Shown here: one piece after another, positions 1 through 5,016 of the stretch
Position numbering within the stretch: the first letter of the stretch is position 1
How the letters are laid out: every line of letters begins with the position of its first letter
From: Candidatus Methanophagales archaeon
Lineage (GTDB): Archaea > Halobacteriota > Syntropharchaeia > Alkanophagales > Methanospirareceae
Length of the DNA: 6,922 bases
Assembly (NCBI GenBank): GCA_021161765.1
Contig: JAGGZZ010000153.1
Span: forward strand, 1-6,922
Direction of reading: 5' to 3'
Notes under the pieces: model-generated
Seen by the model: the letters and a program-made list of their open reading frames with translations, nothing else
Database searches by the model: none
What the model was told of the DNA's origin: nothing
Translations under genes and position numbers: made by a program

Positions 1-1011
1 ACCTACGAGAACGAGATACCGATAACGAAGAAGAAATGCCATGAAATATATGGTGCGTGTTATGACTTCTGTCCAAGGACGAGTTTCGCCCCTTTTGAAG
101 TAGAGAGAGCGGTATTTGGCGAGATAAGAACCGATAATCTGCTGGGGTACTACCAGGGCGGCATAATAACCGCGAGAGCGACTGATGAAGCGGTAAGAGA
201 GCGTGCACAGGACGGTGGCGTTGTATCTGCATTGCTCGTGAGCTTGCTTGAGCAGGGCGAGATAGACGCTGCGGTGGTGTCAAAGACGTCAGAAAATTGG
301 ACGCCCGAACCTTTCGTGGCGACAAAAAGGGAGGATGTATTAGCTGCTTCCGGCTCGAAATACACGCAGTGCCCTTCGGTATCGGGCGTTGGCGATGCTC
401 TTGAGCAGGGCTATAAAAACGTTGCACTTGTTGGGCTGCCGTGCCATATACAGGGAATGCGCAAGGTACAAATGTCGTCGGGATTTGACGTCGGTGCGGA
501 CCGCGTGAGGTTACTGATCGGGCTCTTCTGCTCTGAAACTTTTGATTCTCACTCACTCGAAAATAAGCTCATGGAGCTGGGCACGAGCATAGAAGACGTA
601 GAGAAGTTCAACATAAAAAAAGGCAGTTTTATCGTTCATACGAAGGCGGGGAAGGAGATAAAGACACCGATAAAGACGATGCGTGACTGTATGCGCGAAG
701 CGTGCGAATATTGCTATGATTTCGCAGCGGAGTTTGCTGACCTCTCGGTTGGTTCGATAGGTTCCGAGCTCGGATGGTCAACCGTGATAACGAGAAGCAA
801 AGCAGGTGTGGAAATAGTGAAGAAAGCGAAAGCAGCGGGCGCGATAGAAACGAAGAAACTTTCGAAAGAGCAGGTGAAAGAAGTGCGGCGACTTGCTTCA
901 TTTAAGAAACGGGGGAACTTGAAGCATATCTACGATAAGTGTGAGCCCGTCGAAATACTGAATATGGAAGTAGAGCTCGAGATGCTGGAGCAGTTCTTGA
1001 ACGTGGAATAA
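1..1011 (+). CDS. Coenzyme F420 hydrogenase/dehydrogenase beta-subunit (FrhB) family protein, 5' end outside window
   Basis: The frame is open from base 1 and gives 336 visible residues; the true start lies upstream. FrhB-family proteins bind FAD and a 4Fe-4S cluster and pass electrons between F420 and a partner (hydrogenase, Fpo/Fqo complex, formate dehydrogenase or heterodisulfide reductase) in the cytoplasm. Visible hallmarks are a ferredoxin-like stretch with C13, C20, C24-P (about residues 12-26), the N-domain signature DGGVVSALL at 71-79, GLPCHIQG around C148, GLFCSE around C177, and C230/C235/C238 followed by ADLSVGSIGS and GWSTVITR. The last block strongly resembles methanogen FrhB. 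The N-terminal cluster is odd: where CxxCxxCxxxCP is usual, the second position is Tyr17. The gene converges on gatC, so its operon partners lie upstream and the electron partner cannot be named. The family is certain; the role among FrhB, FpoF, FdhB or an orphan paralogue is open. A T-rich run just after the stop (1013-1027) could serve as an archaeal terminator. Confidence 0.93.
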   Translation, partial: TYENEIPITKKKCHEIYGACYDFCPRTSFAPFEVERAVFGEIRTDNLLGYYQGGIITARATDEAVRERAQDGGVVSALLVSLLEQGEIDAAVVSKTSENWTPEPFVATKREDVLAASGSKYTQCPSVSGVGDALEQGYKNVALVGLPCHIQGMRKVQMSSGFDVGADRVRLLIGLFCSETFDSHSLENKLMELGTSIEDVEKFNIKKGSFIVHTKAGKEIKTPIKTMRDCMREACEYCYDFAAEFADLSVGSIGSELGWSTVITRSKAGVEIVKKAKAAGAIETKKLSKEQVKEVRRLASFKKRGNLKHIYDKCEPVEILNMEVELEMLEQFLNVE

Positions 1012-1031
1012 AATTTTGTGTTTGTTTAGCT

Positions 1032-1052
1032 AACCACAGATTACACAGATTT
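1032..1052 (+). repeat. Dispersed CCACAGATT-type repeat, left arm of an inverted pair
   Basis: The stretch contains ACCACAGATTACACAGATT, built from roughly 9-base units (CCACAGATT, ACACAGATT). Related copies lie at 1105-1155 (opposite orientation), 2477-2498 (same orientation) and 4169-4197 (opposite orientation). Similar repeats are widespread in intergenic DNA of archaea and bacteria, as far as I recall. Together with 1126-1155 it forms an inverted pair between the two convergent genes. Confidence 0.8.
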
Positions 1053-1055
1053 CCA

Positions 1056-1071
1056 CGAGAAAAAGAAGAAT
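1056..1071 (-). terminator. Possible U-rich terminator for gatC
   Basis: On the minus strand this reads ATTCTTCTTTTTCTCG, a pyrimidine- and T-rich run about 100 bases past the gatC stop and inside the loop of the inverted repeat pair. Archaeal transcription often ends at such U-rich runs. There is no other support. Confidence 0.25.
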
Positions 1072-1104
1072 ATTGCCCCTGTTTCTGCACACAGTTGATT
1101 ACTT

Positions 1105-1155
1105 TATCCCTTGTTAATCCCATTTCTTGTGTTAATCTTGTGTAATCCCGTGGTT
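1105..1155 (-). repeat. Dispersed CCACAGATT-type repeat, right arm of an inverted pair
   Basis: Read on the minus strand, this begins AACCACGGGATTACACAAG and continues with degenerate GATTAACA units. It is the inverted counterpart of 1032-1052, so a transcript across the convergent gap could fold into a stem with a loop of roughly 75-80 bases. It starts 12 bases past the gatC stop. It may act as a transcription-end structure for both neighbours, but that is inference. Confidence 0.75.
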
Positions 1156-1167
1156 TTTTACCATATC

Positions 1168-1449
1168 TCATAGCATTCTCGGGCTTTTGAAATATCCCTT
1201 CTCTTTCTTTGGTGCATTCCGCAGCACTTCCGACTGACTTAAACCCTCCTTCGGTTCGTCTTTCCTTACCACGTCTTTTATCCCAATTGCGTTATAGGTG
1301 GGCGCTACATCTTCAGTGTCTAACTCATCCAGCACGGCGAAATAATCCAATATCGAGCTCAGTTGCTTCTCAAATAGTTCCTTCTCCGCTTCACTCAACT
1401 CTATCCTTGCCAGCCATCCTATATGCTCTATTTCCTCTTTTCGTAGCAT
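1168..1449 (-). CDS. gatC: Asp-tRNA(Asn)/Glu-tRNA(Gln) amidotransferase subunit C
   Basis: GatC is the small subunit of the GatCAB amidotransferase, which converts misacylated Asp-tRNA(Asn) and/or Glu-tRNA(Gln) to the correct amide form. It wraps around GatA and joins it to GatB. The 93-residue protein has the usual family length and every landmark: the opening EEIEHIGWLARIELSEAE (residues 5-22), the helix with QLSSILDYFAVLDELDT, V48-A-P-T, the R67-K-D motif, and the closing LRNAPKKEKGYFKSPRML. The ATG at 1449 matches the family N-terminus. GGAG lies 11 bases before it, at the tip of a small hairpin (1454-1472). gatA and gatB are not in the window, so the gene stands apart from its partners, as often happens in archaea. 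It lies 169 bases after the phosphoesterase gene on the same strand, and that gap has its own TATA-like box, so it is probably transcribed alone. Confidence 0.96.
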   Translation of the reverse strand: MLRKEEIEHIGWLARIELSEAEKELFEKQLSSILDYFAVLDELDTEDVAPTYNAIGIKDVVRKDEPKEGLSQSEVLRNAPKKEKGYFKSPRML

Positions 1450-1453
1450 AAAC

Positions 1454-1472
1454 TTTTTTGCTCCGCAAAAAA
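1454..1472 (-). promoter_or_regulatory. Perfect hairpin in the gatC leader with the ribosome-binding GGAG at its tip
   Basis: On the gatC strand this reads TTTTTTGC GGA GCAAAAAA, a perfect 8-base inverted repeat with a three-base loop, ending four bases before the gatC ATG. The likely Shine-Dalgarno core GGAG spans the loop and first stem base, so folding would present or partly mask it. The stem is mostly A-U and weak. The core GCGGAGC is shared with the GC-rich hairpin at 2458-2476. Confidence 0.5.
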
Positions 1473-1519
1473 CCTTTACTAAACACTTTTTCTTTTTACA
1501 AAAGAAAACCTGTACTAAA
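1469..1519. repeat. Pair of 15-base direct repeats upstream of gatC
   Basis: AAAACCTTTACTAAA at 1469-1483 and AAAACCTGTACTAAA at 1505-1519 differ at one position and are 36 bases apart, start to start. They lie between the probable TATA box and the gatC start. They could be a regulator site or a duplication; the flanking DNA is A/T-biased, which lowers the significance. Confidence 0.45.
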
Positions 1520-1527
1520 AGAAAAAA

Positions 1528-1537
1528 CTATTTAATT
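1528..1537 (-). promoter_or_regulatory. Probable TATA-like box for gatC
   Basis: The minus strand reads AATTAAATAG, close to archaeal TATA elements, about 80 bases before the gatC ATG. Initiation about 25 bases downstream would give a leader of roughly 55-60 bases that includes both 15-base repeats' region and the start-proximal hairpin. It is a pattern match in AT-rich DNA. Confidence 0.35.
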
Positions 1538-1563
1538 GTTTCTTGTCTTACTTGACCTTTCTC

Positions 1564-1620
1564 TTTGGATTTGGAAATTGGGATTTACTTGGGATTTGGT
1601 AGTATTTGACGTTGGGATTC
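1564..1620. repeat. Degenerate GGGATTT tandem-like repeat
   Basis: GGATTT or GGGATTT recurs at 1567, 1580 and 1591, and GGGATT at 1614, joined by TTGGAAATT and ACTT linkers. The last unit runs into the phosphoesterase stop codon and forms a 6-base inverted repeat with AATCCC at 1627-1632 (seven-base loop). The stretch fills the gap between the phosphoesterase gene and the gatC promoter. It looks like another intergenic low-complexity element and codes for nothing recognisable. Confidence 0.5.
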
Positions 1621-2431
1621 ATTCTAAATCCCCTGCTTTTCCTATGTACGTCCCATCCAGCAAATACACTTCCATATCCTCTAATCGAAGAAGCTTCGAA
1701 GCTATGGGTCCCAGAAGCCTTTTATTCGGCGAATTAAACGTGATGCCACCACATATATCATTAAACGCAGGCGTTATTATCACCCATGGGTCATTCCAGC
1801 CGCTTTTCCTTAGCTCCGGGTAGTGCTCCTTTACCGCGTCATAATCGCATTTGGCACGAACCCATACCGGTTTCATGCTCGTATAATGCGAGTTTTTACT
1901 TACAAGTCGTATCCTCGGATGATTATGCCCAATGAGTATATATTTTGCAGAGAACAAGTCTTGTACGGGCCATGAATGCCCATGTGTGTATCCTACGCCG
2001 TCAAGTAAGAATCCTCTCGTGCTTTTAGTAGATACCTCGTGCTCTGGCTTGCGTTCTGGTTCTGTTACTTCGGGGAGCAGTCTGTTTAAATGACCATCAT
2101 GGTTTCCTTTAACCACGTACACCGGTGCATACTCAGCCAGTCCAGCTAAGAAAAACGGCACTTCTTTTCTGTCCATCCACGATATTTTCGGTACTGCATG
2201 CTTCACGTCGCCCAATAAAACTATCACGTCAGGCTCAGCCGCTTTTACACACTTTATCGCACGTTCCAGCAATTTCTCCGTTTGACTGCCGATATTTATC
2301 CCTTTTTCTCTTAGCTCTGCTTCTATACCTAAATGCAGGTCTGCAATCACCAACGTTTTAAATTCGTTCTCCACAACCATCGCGGGTTCGTCTATCAATG
2401 ATCTTAGCCTCGTGCCCATTTTTATAACCAC
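1619..2431 (-). CDS. Archaeal SbcD/Mre11-related metallophosphoesterase
   Basis: This is a calcineurin-like phosphoesterase of the archaeal SbcD-related group (TIGR00024-like). Such enzymes hold two metal ions and hydrolyse phosphoester bonds; the physiological substrate is unknown, though a DNA-repair or nuclease role is often suggested. All five metal motifs are visible in order: D31-L-H33, G74-D75, G109-N110-H111-D112, T149-H150-G-H152 and G168-H169-N170-H171. The length, about 266-270 residues, is a little above the family norm. Two starts are possible: GTG at 2431, with AGGG just upstream, and ATG at 2419, which drops only MVIK. I slightly favour the ATG, because GTGGTTATAAAAA at the GTG start recurs at the flippase start (4192) and may belong to a repeat. 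The gene is divergent from pelota and shares a 100-base intergenic region with it; gatC follows on the same strand. Confidence 0.9.
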   Translation of the reverse strand: MVIKMGTRLRSLIDEPAMVVENEFKTLVIADLHLGIEAELREKGINIGSQTEKLLERAIKCVKAAEPDVIVLLGDVKHAVPKISWMDRKEVPFFLAGLAEYAPVYVVKGNHDGHLNRLLPEVTEPERKPEHEVSTKSTRGFLLDGVGYTHGHSWPVQDLFSAKYILIGHNHPRIRLVSKNSHYTSMKPVWVRAKCDYDAVKEHYPELRKSGWNDPWVIITPAFNDICGGITFNSPNKRLLGPIASKLLRLEDMEVYLLDGTYIGKAGDLE

Positions 2432-2432
2432 T

Positions 2433-2449
2433 AAGCCCTTACAGGGCTT
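2433..2449. repeat. Perfect 7-bp hairpin upstream of the phosphoesterase gene
   Basis: AAGCCCT TAC AGGGCTT is a perfect inverted repeat with a three-base loop. It begins two bases upstream of the possible GTG start of the phosphoesterase gene and, if transcription starts near 2478, would lie in its leader. The right arm carries AGGG on the minus strand, a possible ribosome-binding segment for the GTG start. Confidence 0.55.
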
Positions 2450-2457
2450 GCGGGGTC

Positions 2458-2476
2458 AACGGGGCGGAGCCCCGTT
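2458..2476. repeat. Perfect GC-rich 8-bp hairpin
   Basis: AACGGGGC GGA GCCCCGTT is a perfect inverted repeat with a three-base loop, eight bases from the preceding hairpin and directly abutting the CCACAGATT-type repeat at 2477. It is the strongest stem in the window. There is no T run after it on either strand, so a simple bacterial-type terminator is unlikely. Confidence 0.6.
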
Positions 2477-2498
2477 AGATTACACAGATTCTCACAAG
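2477..2498 (+). repeat. Partial copy of the dispersed CACAGATT repeat
   Basis: AGATTACACAGATTCTCACA matches the second and third units of the repeat at 1032-1052; the leading ACCAC unit is missing and the GC-rich hairpin sits in its place. It separates that hairpin from the TATA-like box of pelota. Confidence 0.7.
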
Positions 2499-2507
2499 AA
2501 AATATAA
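2499..2507. promoter_or_regulatory. TATA-like box, possibly serving both pelota and the phosphoesterase gene
   Basis: AAAATATAA, preceded by purine-rich CACAAG as a BRE-like flank, lies about 45 bases before the pelota ATG. Initiation about 25 bases downstream predicts a start near 2530 and a leader of about 20 bases. On the other strand the same box reads TTATATTTT and could start the phosphoesterase transcript near 2478, giving a leader that holds the two hairpins at 2433-2476. Box position and spacing are seen; use in both directions is inferred. Confidence 0.4.
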
Positions 2508-2522
2508 GTTTCTTTGGTCAAG

Positions 2523-2541
2523 CTTTCTTTATTAAAGAAAG
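2523..2541 (+). promoter_or_regulatory. Hairpin overlapping the pelota ribosome-binding site
   Basis: CTTTCTTT ATT AAAGAAAG is a perfect 8-base inverted repeat with a three-base loop. Its right arm plus the next base holds GAAAGG (2537-2542), the best Shine-Dalgarno candidate, six bases before the pelota ATG. A transcript starting upstream of about 2523 would pair this site away; one starting near 2530 would not. The stem is A-U rich and moderate. Confidence 0.45.
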
Positions 2542-2548
2542 GTTGTTG

Positions 2549-3646
2549 ATGAAGATATTAAAAAAGAGGATAAAGGATAAAAGAGCAGGTAGGAAAACAG
2601 GTGAAGTTTCTCTAATCCCTGAATCGTTAGACGATTTATGGCACCTCAAGCACGTAATAGAAGCGGGGGACCTCGTTTATTCGCTTACGTATAGGCGGCT
2701 GGAGGGGCTGACCGATAAGATAAGACCGGTTAAGACGGAAAAAAAACCGCTTAGATTGGGCATAAGAACGGAAAGTGCCGAGTTTCACAAGTTCTCCCAC
2801 CGATTACGTATAAAAGGTGTGATTGAGCGCGGGCTGGATACGGAACTGGGCTCTTATCATACGTTTAATATCGAGCCCGGCACGGAGCTTTCCATCGTCA
2901 AGGCATGGAAAGAACACCAGCTAAAGCGTCTAAAAGAAGCGGGAAAAGTCGTGGCTTCTCCGGATGTGATCATAGTCACCATAGAGGACGGAGAAGCAGT
3001 TGCCGGTGTGGTGAGACAGTATGGTGTGGATGAGCTTTTTTCTATAAGATGCAGTTCGGGAAAAGGCATGGGTCGGGGCGATGAAAGTAAAAACGACTTT
3101 TTTTATGACGTGCTGAAGCAATTAAAAAACTCCTTTGTTTCGTTGGCTGCGGAATCGGTAATCATTGCAGGGCCGGGTTTCGTAAAAAACGATTTCTTTG
3201 CTTTCTTAAAGGAGAAGGATACGGAATTAGCGAAGAGAGCGAGGACGGAGCAGAGTTCGAGCGTCGGCACGGCGGGATTTATAGAAGTATTGAAAAGAGG
3301 CGCTGTGGAACGGTTAAAAAAGGAGGAGAGACTGACACGAGAAGTCAAGCTGCTTGATAAGCTAATGGAAGAGATAAGCAAGGAAGAGGAGGGAGGGAAG
3401 GCGGTATATGGAAAAGCCCAGGTGAGAAATGCGCTGCAGTACGGTGCGATAGAAACGCTGCTGATTAGCGATGAAAAGCTCATGGCGTCGCGGGTAGGAG
3501 AGGAGGAGGAAAAGGAAATAGAAAGCTTGCTTAGAGATGTGGAAAGAAAAAGGGGAAAAATAGTGGTGTTCAGCACGGAGTTCGAGCCAGGCAAGAGGTT
3601 AAACGGATTGGGTGGAATTGCAGCACTATTGCGGTTCAAGATATGA
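2549..3646 (+). CDS. pelA: Archaeal Pelota (Dom34-like) mRNA surveillance / ribosome rescue factor
   Basis: Archaeal Pelota enters the A site of stalled ribosomes with aEF1A and promotes subunit splitting with ABCE1. The 365-residue protein is full length, with three domains: the Sm-like N-domain (about 1-130: GEVSLIPESLDDLWHLKHVI, then LRLGI and LRIKGVIERG), the eRF1-like central domain (about 135-260: IIAGPGFVKNDF at 205-216, SSSVGTAGFIEVLKRG at 236-251) and the C-domain (about 265-365: AVYGKAQVRNALQYGAIETLLISD, then the closing HEPG-like EFEPGKRLNGLGGIAALLRF). As expected, it lacks the GGQ tripeptide of release factors, so it cannot hydrolyse peptidyl-tRNA in that manner. ATG 2549 is preferred over TTG 2543 or 2546 because it gives the usual MKIL start and has GAAAGG six bases upstream. 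The stop is followed at once by seven T residues (3647-3653), a possible terminator, although an overlapping frame begins before the stop. Confidence 0.96.
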   Translation: MKILKKRIKDKRAGRKTGEVSLIPESLDDLWHLKHVIEAGDLVYSLTYRRLEGLTDKIRPVKTEKKPLRLGIRTESAEFHKFSHRLRIKGVIERGLDTELGSYHTFNIEPGTELSIVKAWKEHQLKRLKEAGKVVASPDVIIVTIEDGEAVAGVVRQYGVDELFSIRCSSGKGMGRGDESKNDFFYDVLKQLKNSFVSLAAESVIIAGPGFVKNDFFAFLKEKDTELAKRARTEQSSSVGTAGFIEVLKRGAVERLKKEERLTREVKLLDKLMEEISKEEEGGKAVYGKAQVRNALQYGAIETLLISDEKLMASRVGEEEEKEIESLLRDVERKRGKIVVFSTEFEPGKRLNGLGGIAALLRFKI

Positions 3647-4016
3647 TTTTTTTATAATAGCTATTAGCGCCTTTTACAAGGAGATTGCCATAGCCGCTAT
3701 ACTGATGACAACGATAGGGGACGCCTCCGCAGCAATATTCGGCAAGAGATTCGGCAGGACATGGATACCAAAGCTGAAGGACAGGGCTGTTGAAGGTTGC
3801 ACGGCGGAGTTTATCGTGGACCTGCTCATAGGGTTCGTCTTCCTGCACTCATACTCATGGCTGGTAATACTGGTGATGGCAGGGACGGCGACAATAGTCG
3901 AGACAATAGTCAACAAGATAGACGATAACCTTTTAATTCCGTTGTTCTCAGGCTTTAACGCCCAAATCCTCACTTACATAATTTCTTTGGGATACCTGTC
4001 CTTTCTGTCAGTATGA
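3612..4016 (+). CDS. SEC59/dolichol-phytol kinase-type membrane protein (COG0170), N-terminally shortened
   Basis: Members of this family are integral membrane, CTP-dependent kinases of polyprenols, phytol or diacylglycerol, related to CdsA cytidylyltransferases. With GTG 3612 as start the protein has 134 residues. The family core is clear: IAIAAILMTTIGDASAAIFG (G36-D37, G44), KRFGR, K54/K56, E61-G62 of the K-x(n)-EG motif, E97 and DDN at 104-106. Membrane helices are likely at about 13-32, 66-85, 85-101 and 119-133. Relatives are typically about 190-200 residues, so roughly 60-80 residues with two or three helices are missing. The similarity starts abruptly near residue 12, at the pelota stop. 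The frame overlaps pelota by 35 bases, and an in-frame stop at 3600-3602 rules out a longer form. TTG 3618 and ATG 3705 are alternative starts, none with a convincing ribosome-binding site. It is probably a truncated remnant but could be a short functional form. Confidence 0.6.
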   Translation: MELQHYCGSRYDFFIIAISAFYKEIAIAAILMTTIGDASAAIFGKRFGRTWIPKLKDRAVEGCTAEFIVDLLIGFVFLHSYSWLVILVMAGTATIVETIVNKIDDNLLIPLFSGFNAQILTYIISLGYLSFLSV

Positions 4017-4022
4017 ATGCTT

Positions 4023-4049
4023 ACCGCCGAGATCGCGGAGAGCGCTGAG
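4023..4049 (+). repeat. GCGGAGA-type intergenic repeat fragment
   Basis: The stretch ACCGCCGAGATCGCGGAGAG and the following CGCTGAG consist of degenerate GCGGAGA-like units. Similar CGGAG-rich short-period repeats occur between genes in many prokaryotes, as far as I recall. It directly abuts the heptamer array. Confidence 0.4.
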
Positions 4050-4175
4050 ATGCAGGATGCAGGATGCAGGATGCAGGATGCAGGATGCAGGGTACAGGAT
4101 ACAGGTCAGAAGTCAGAGAACAGAAGTCAGAATTCTGTTTTCTGTCCTCTGTTTTCCATTTTCTGTCTTCTGTGT
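4050..4175 (+). repeat. 18-unit heptamer tandem array with a strand switch in register
   Basis: Six exact ATGCAGG units (4050-4091) are followed by GTACAGG and ATACAGG, then TCAGAAG, TCAGAGA, ACAGAAG and TCAGAAT (4106-4133). From 4134 the units become TCTGTTT, TCTGTCC, TCTGTTT, TCCATTT, TCTGTCT and TCTGTGT, the complementary theme, still at exactly seven-base spacing. The change of strand makes a loopless imperfect hairpin, 4109-4156, centred on the palindrome CAGAATTCTG (4128-4137). The array has no stop in one + frame, so a gene caller may extend the next gene through it; that extension is unlikely to be real protein. Confidence 0.85.
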
Positions 4176-4197
4176 TAATCTGTGTAATCTTGTGGTT
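4169..4197 (-). repeat. Dispersed CCACAGATT-type repeat
   Basis: On the minus strand it reads AACCACAAGATTACACAGAT and then TAACACAGA, the clearest copy of the family also found at 1032, 1105 and 2477. Its left end merges in register with the last heptamers of the array, and its right end contains the GTG that is the best start of the flippase-like gene. Confidence 0.8.
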
Positions 4198-5016
4198 ATA
4201 AAAAAGAAAAACAAGAATAATCTCAAGTTTCTGCTACTTCCCGTAACTCTACTTCTTCTAATCCTGATAATACACAATATCGGGTTCGCAAACCTGTACA
4301 GCACAATAGTGAGAGCTAATTTGGGCTACCTTATATTAGCTGTGGTGCTTCAAGCTTCCTCCATCTTGGTGAGGAACTTAAAGTGGCAGATATTCGTGAA
4401 CGGCATAAAAAAAGCGCCCTTCTTTTCCCTATTAGTCATGTTACTTGCCGGAAGCTTTATGGATACCTCCACACCCGGACCGCAGGTCGGGGGAGGTCCA
4501 CTAAAAGCGTACTTCCTGTCGAAGAAGATAAAGGTAGACAAGGCTACCTGTCTCTCTACGGTTTTGGTAGAGAGGATTACCGGGGTAGGCGCTCTGGCTT
4601 TCTTTGGAATAGGTTCAATGCTCTTTGTCCTTATATTCATCCAGAACGTATCTCTGATAGTGAAGATGCTACTGGGGTTCGTGCTGGTTCTTATCATCGG
4701 TGTGCCCATCGCAGGTTACATCCTGAAGGAGAAGTACGAAGGGAAGAGCTTCAAGGGAAAAGTTATCATCTCAAGAATCTACTACTTCGGTCCGTTTTCC
4801 TTCCTCAGGAAGAGGTTCAAGACACTGCAAACCGTTGACGATTACGTCTCTCTGAAGCTAAGGGAGTTTGCCCAAACATTCTCGAAGCTGTCGCACGACA
4901 AGAATAAGGTCGGCGTGAACGTTATCCTGGCTTTTGCCGGCTGGATACTGATTTTTGCGAGCACTTACGTGCTTTTCTTTGCCCTCGGTCATCACGTCTC
5001 TTTCTGCTTGTATTAG
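4192..5016 (+). CDS. Flippase-like membrane protein (LPG synthase TM / UPF0104 family), 3' end disrupted
   Basis: The family consists of multi-helix membrane proteins resembling the flippase part of bacterial MprF and the membrane part of AglD; in archaea the substrates are presumed to be lipids or lipid-linked sugars. The frame from GTG 4192 encodes 274 residues. Seen are helices at about 11-30, 38-60, 76-92, 134-153, 158-179 and 243-266, the family signature STPGPQVGGGPLKAYFL (about 94-110) and VERITG (127-132). Relatives run about 320-350 residues and end with a PGGxGxxE segment and further helices, absent here. The frame stops after HHVSFCLY; a -1 shift at about 5004 continues as LLVLAVTKMVFIPHL to a stop at 5049-5051, which looks like the natural continuation, so the end is probably a frameshift followed by loss of the tail. 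No good ribosome-binding site precedes the GTG, which lies inside a repeat. The upstream in-frame extension to 4057 is repeat-derived. Confidence 0.7.
   Translation: MVIKKKNKNNLKFLLLPVTLLLLILIIHNIGFANLYSTIVRANLGYLILAVVLQASSILVRNLKWQIFVNGIKKAPFFSLLVMLLAGSFMDTSTPGPQVGGGPLKAYFLSKKIKVDKATCLSTVLVERITGVGALAFFGIGSMLFVLIFIQNVSLIVKMLLGFVLVLIIGVPIAGYILKEKYEGKSFKGKVIISRIYYFGPFSFLRKRFKTLQTVDDYVSLKLREFAQTFSKLSHDKNKVGVNVILAFAGWILIFASTYVLFFALGHHVSFCLY

Noticed and set aside
1012..1167. Minus-strand frame covering the convergent gap (902-1171)
   Set aside because: It is built from the dispersed repeats plus antisense of the FrhB-like gene, with no coding signature.
2433..2476. Riboswitch or intrinsic terminator
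   Set aside because: Two simple stem-loops with no conserved riboswitch core and no T run; kept only as hairpins.
3103..3639. Long minus-strand frame (178 residues) opposite pelota
   Set aside because: It has a Ser/Phe-rich composition typical of antisense of Lys/Glu-rich coding sequence; pelota is unambiguous.
4050..4175. CRISPR-like array
   Set aside because: The period is only seven bases with no unique spacers; it is a simple tandem array.
4057..4191. In-frame N-terminal extension of the flippase-like protein through the heptamer array (MQDAGCRMQDAG...)
   Set aside because: It is a translation of a tandem and dispersed DNA repeat, has no ribosome-binding site, and precedes a normal membrane-protein N-terminus that can begin at GTG 4192.
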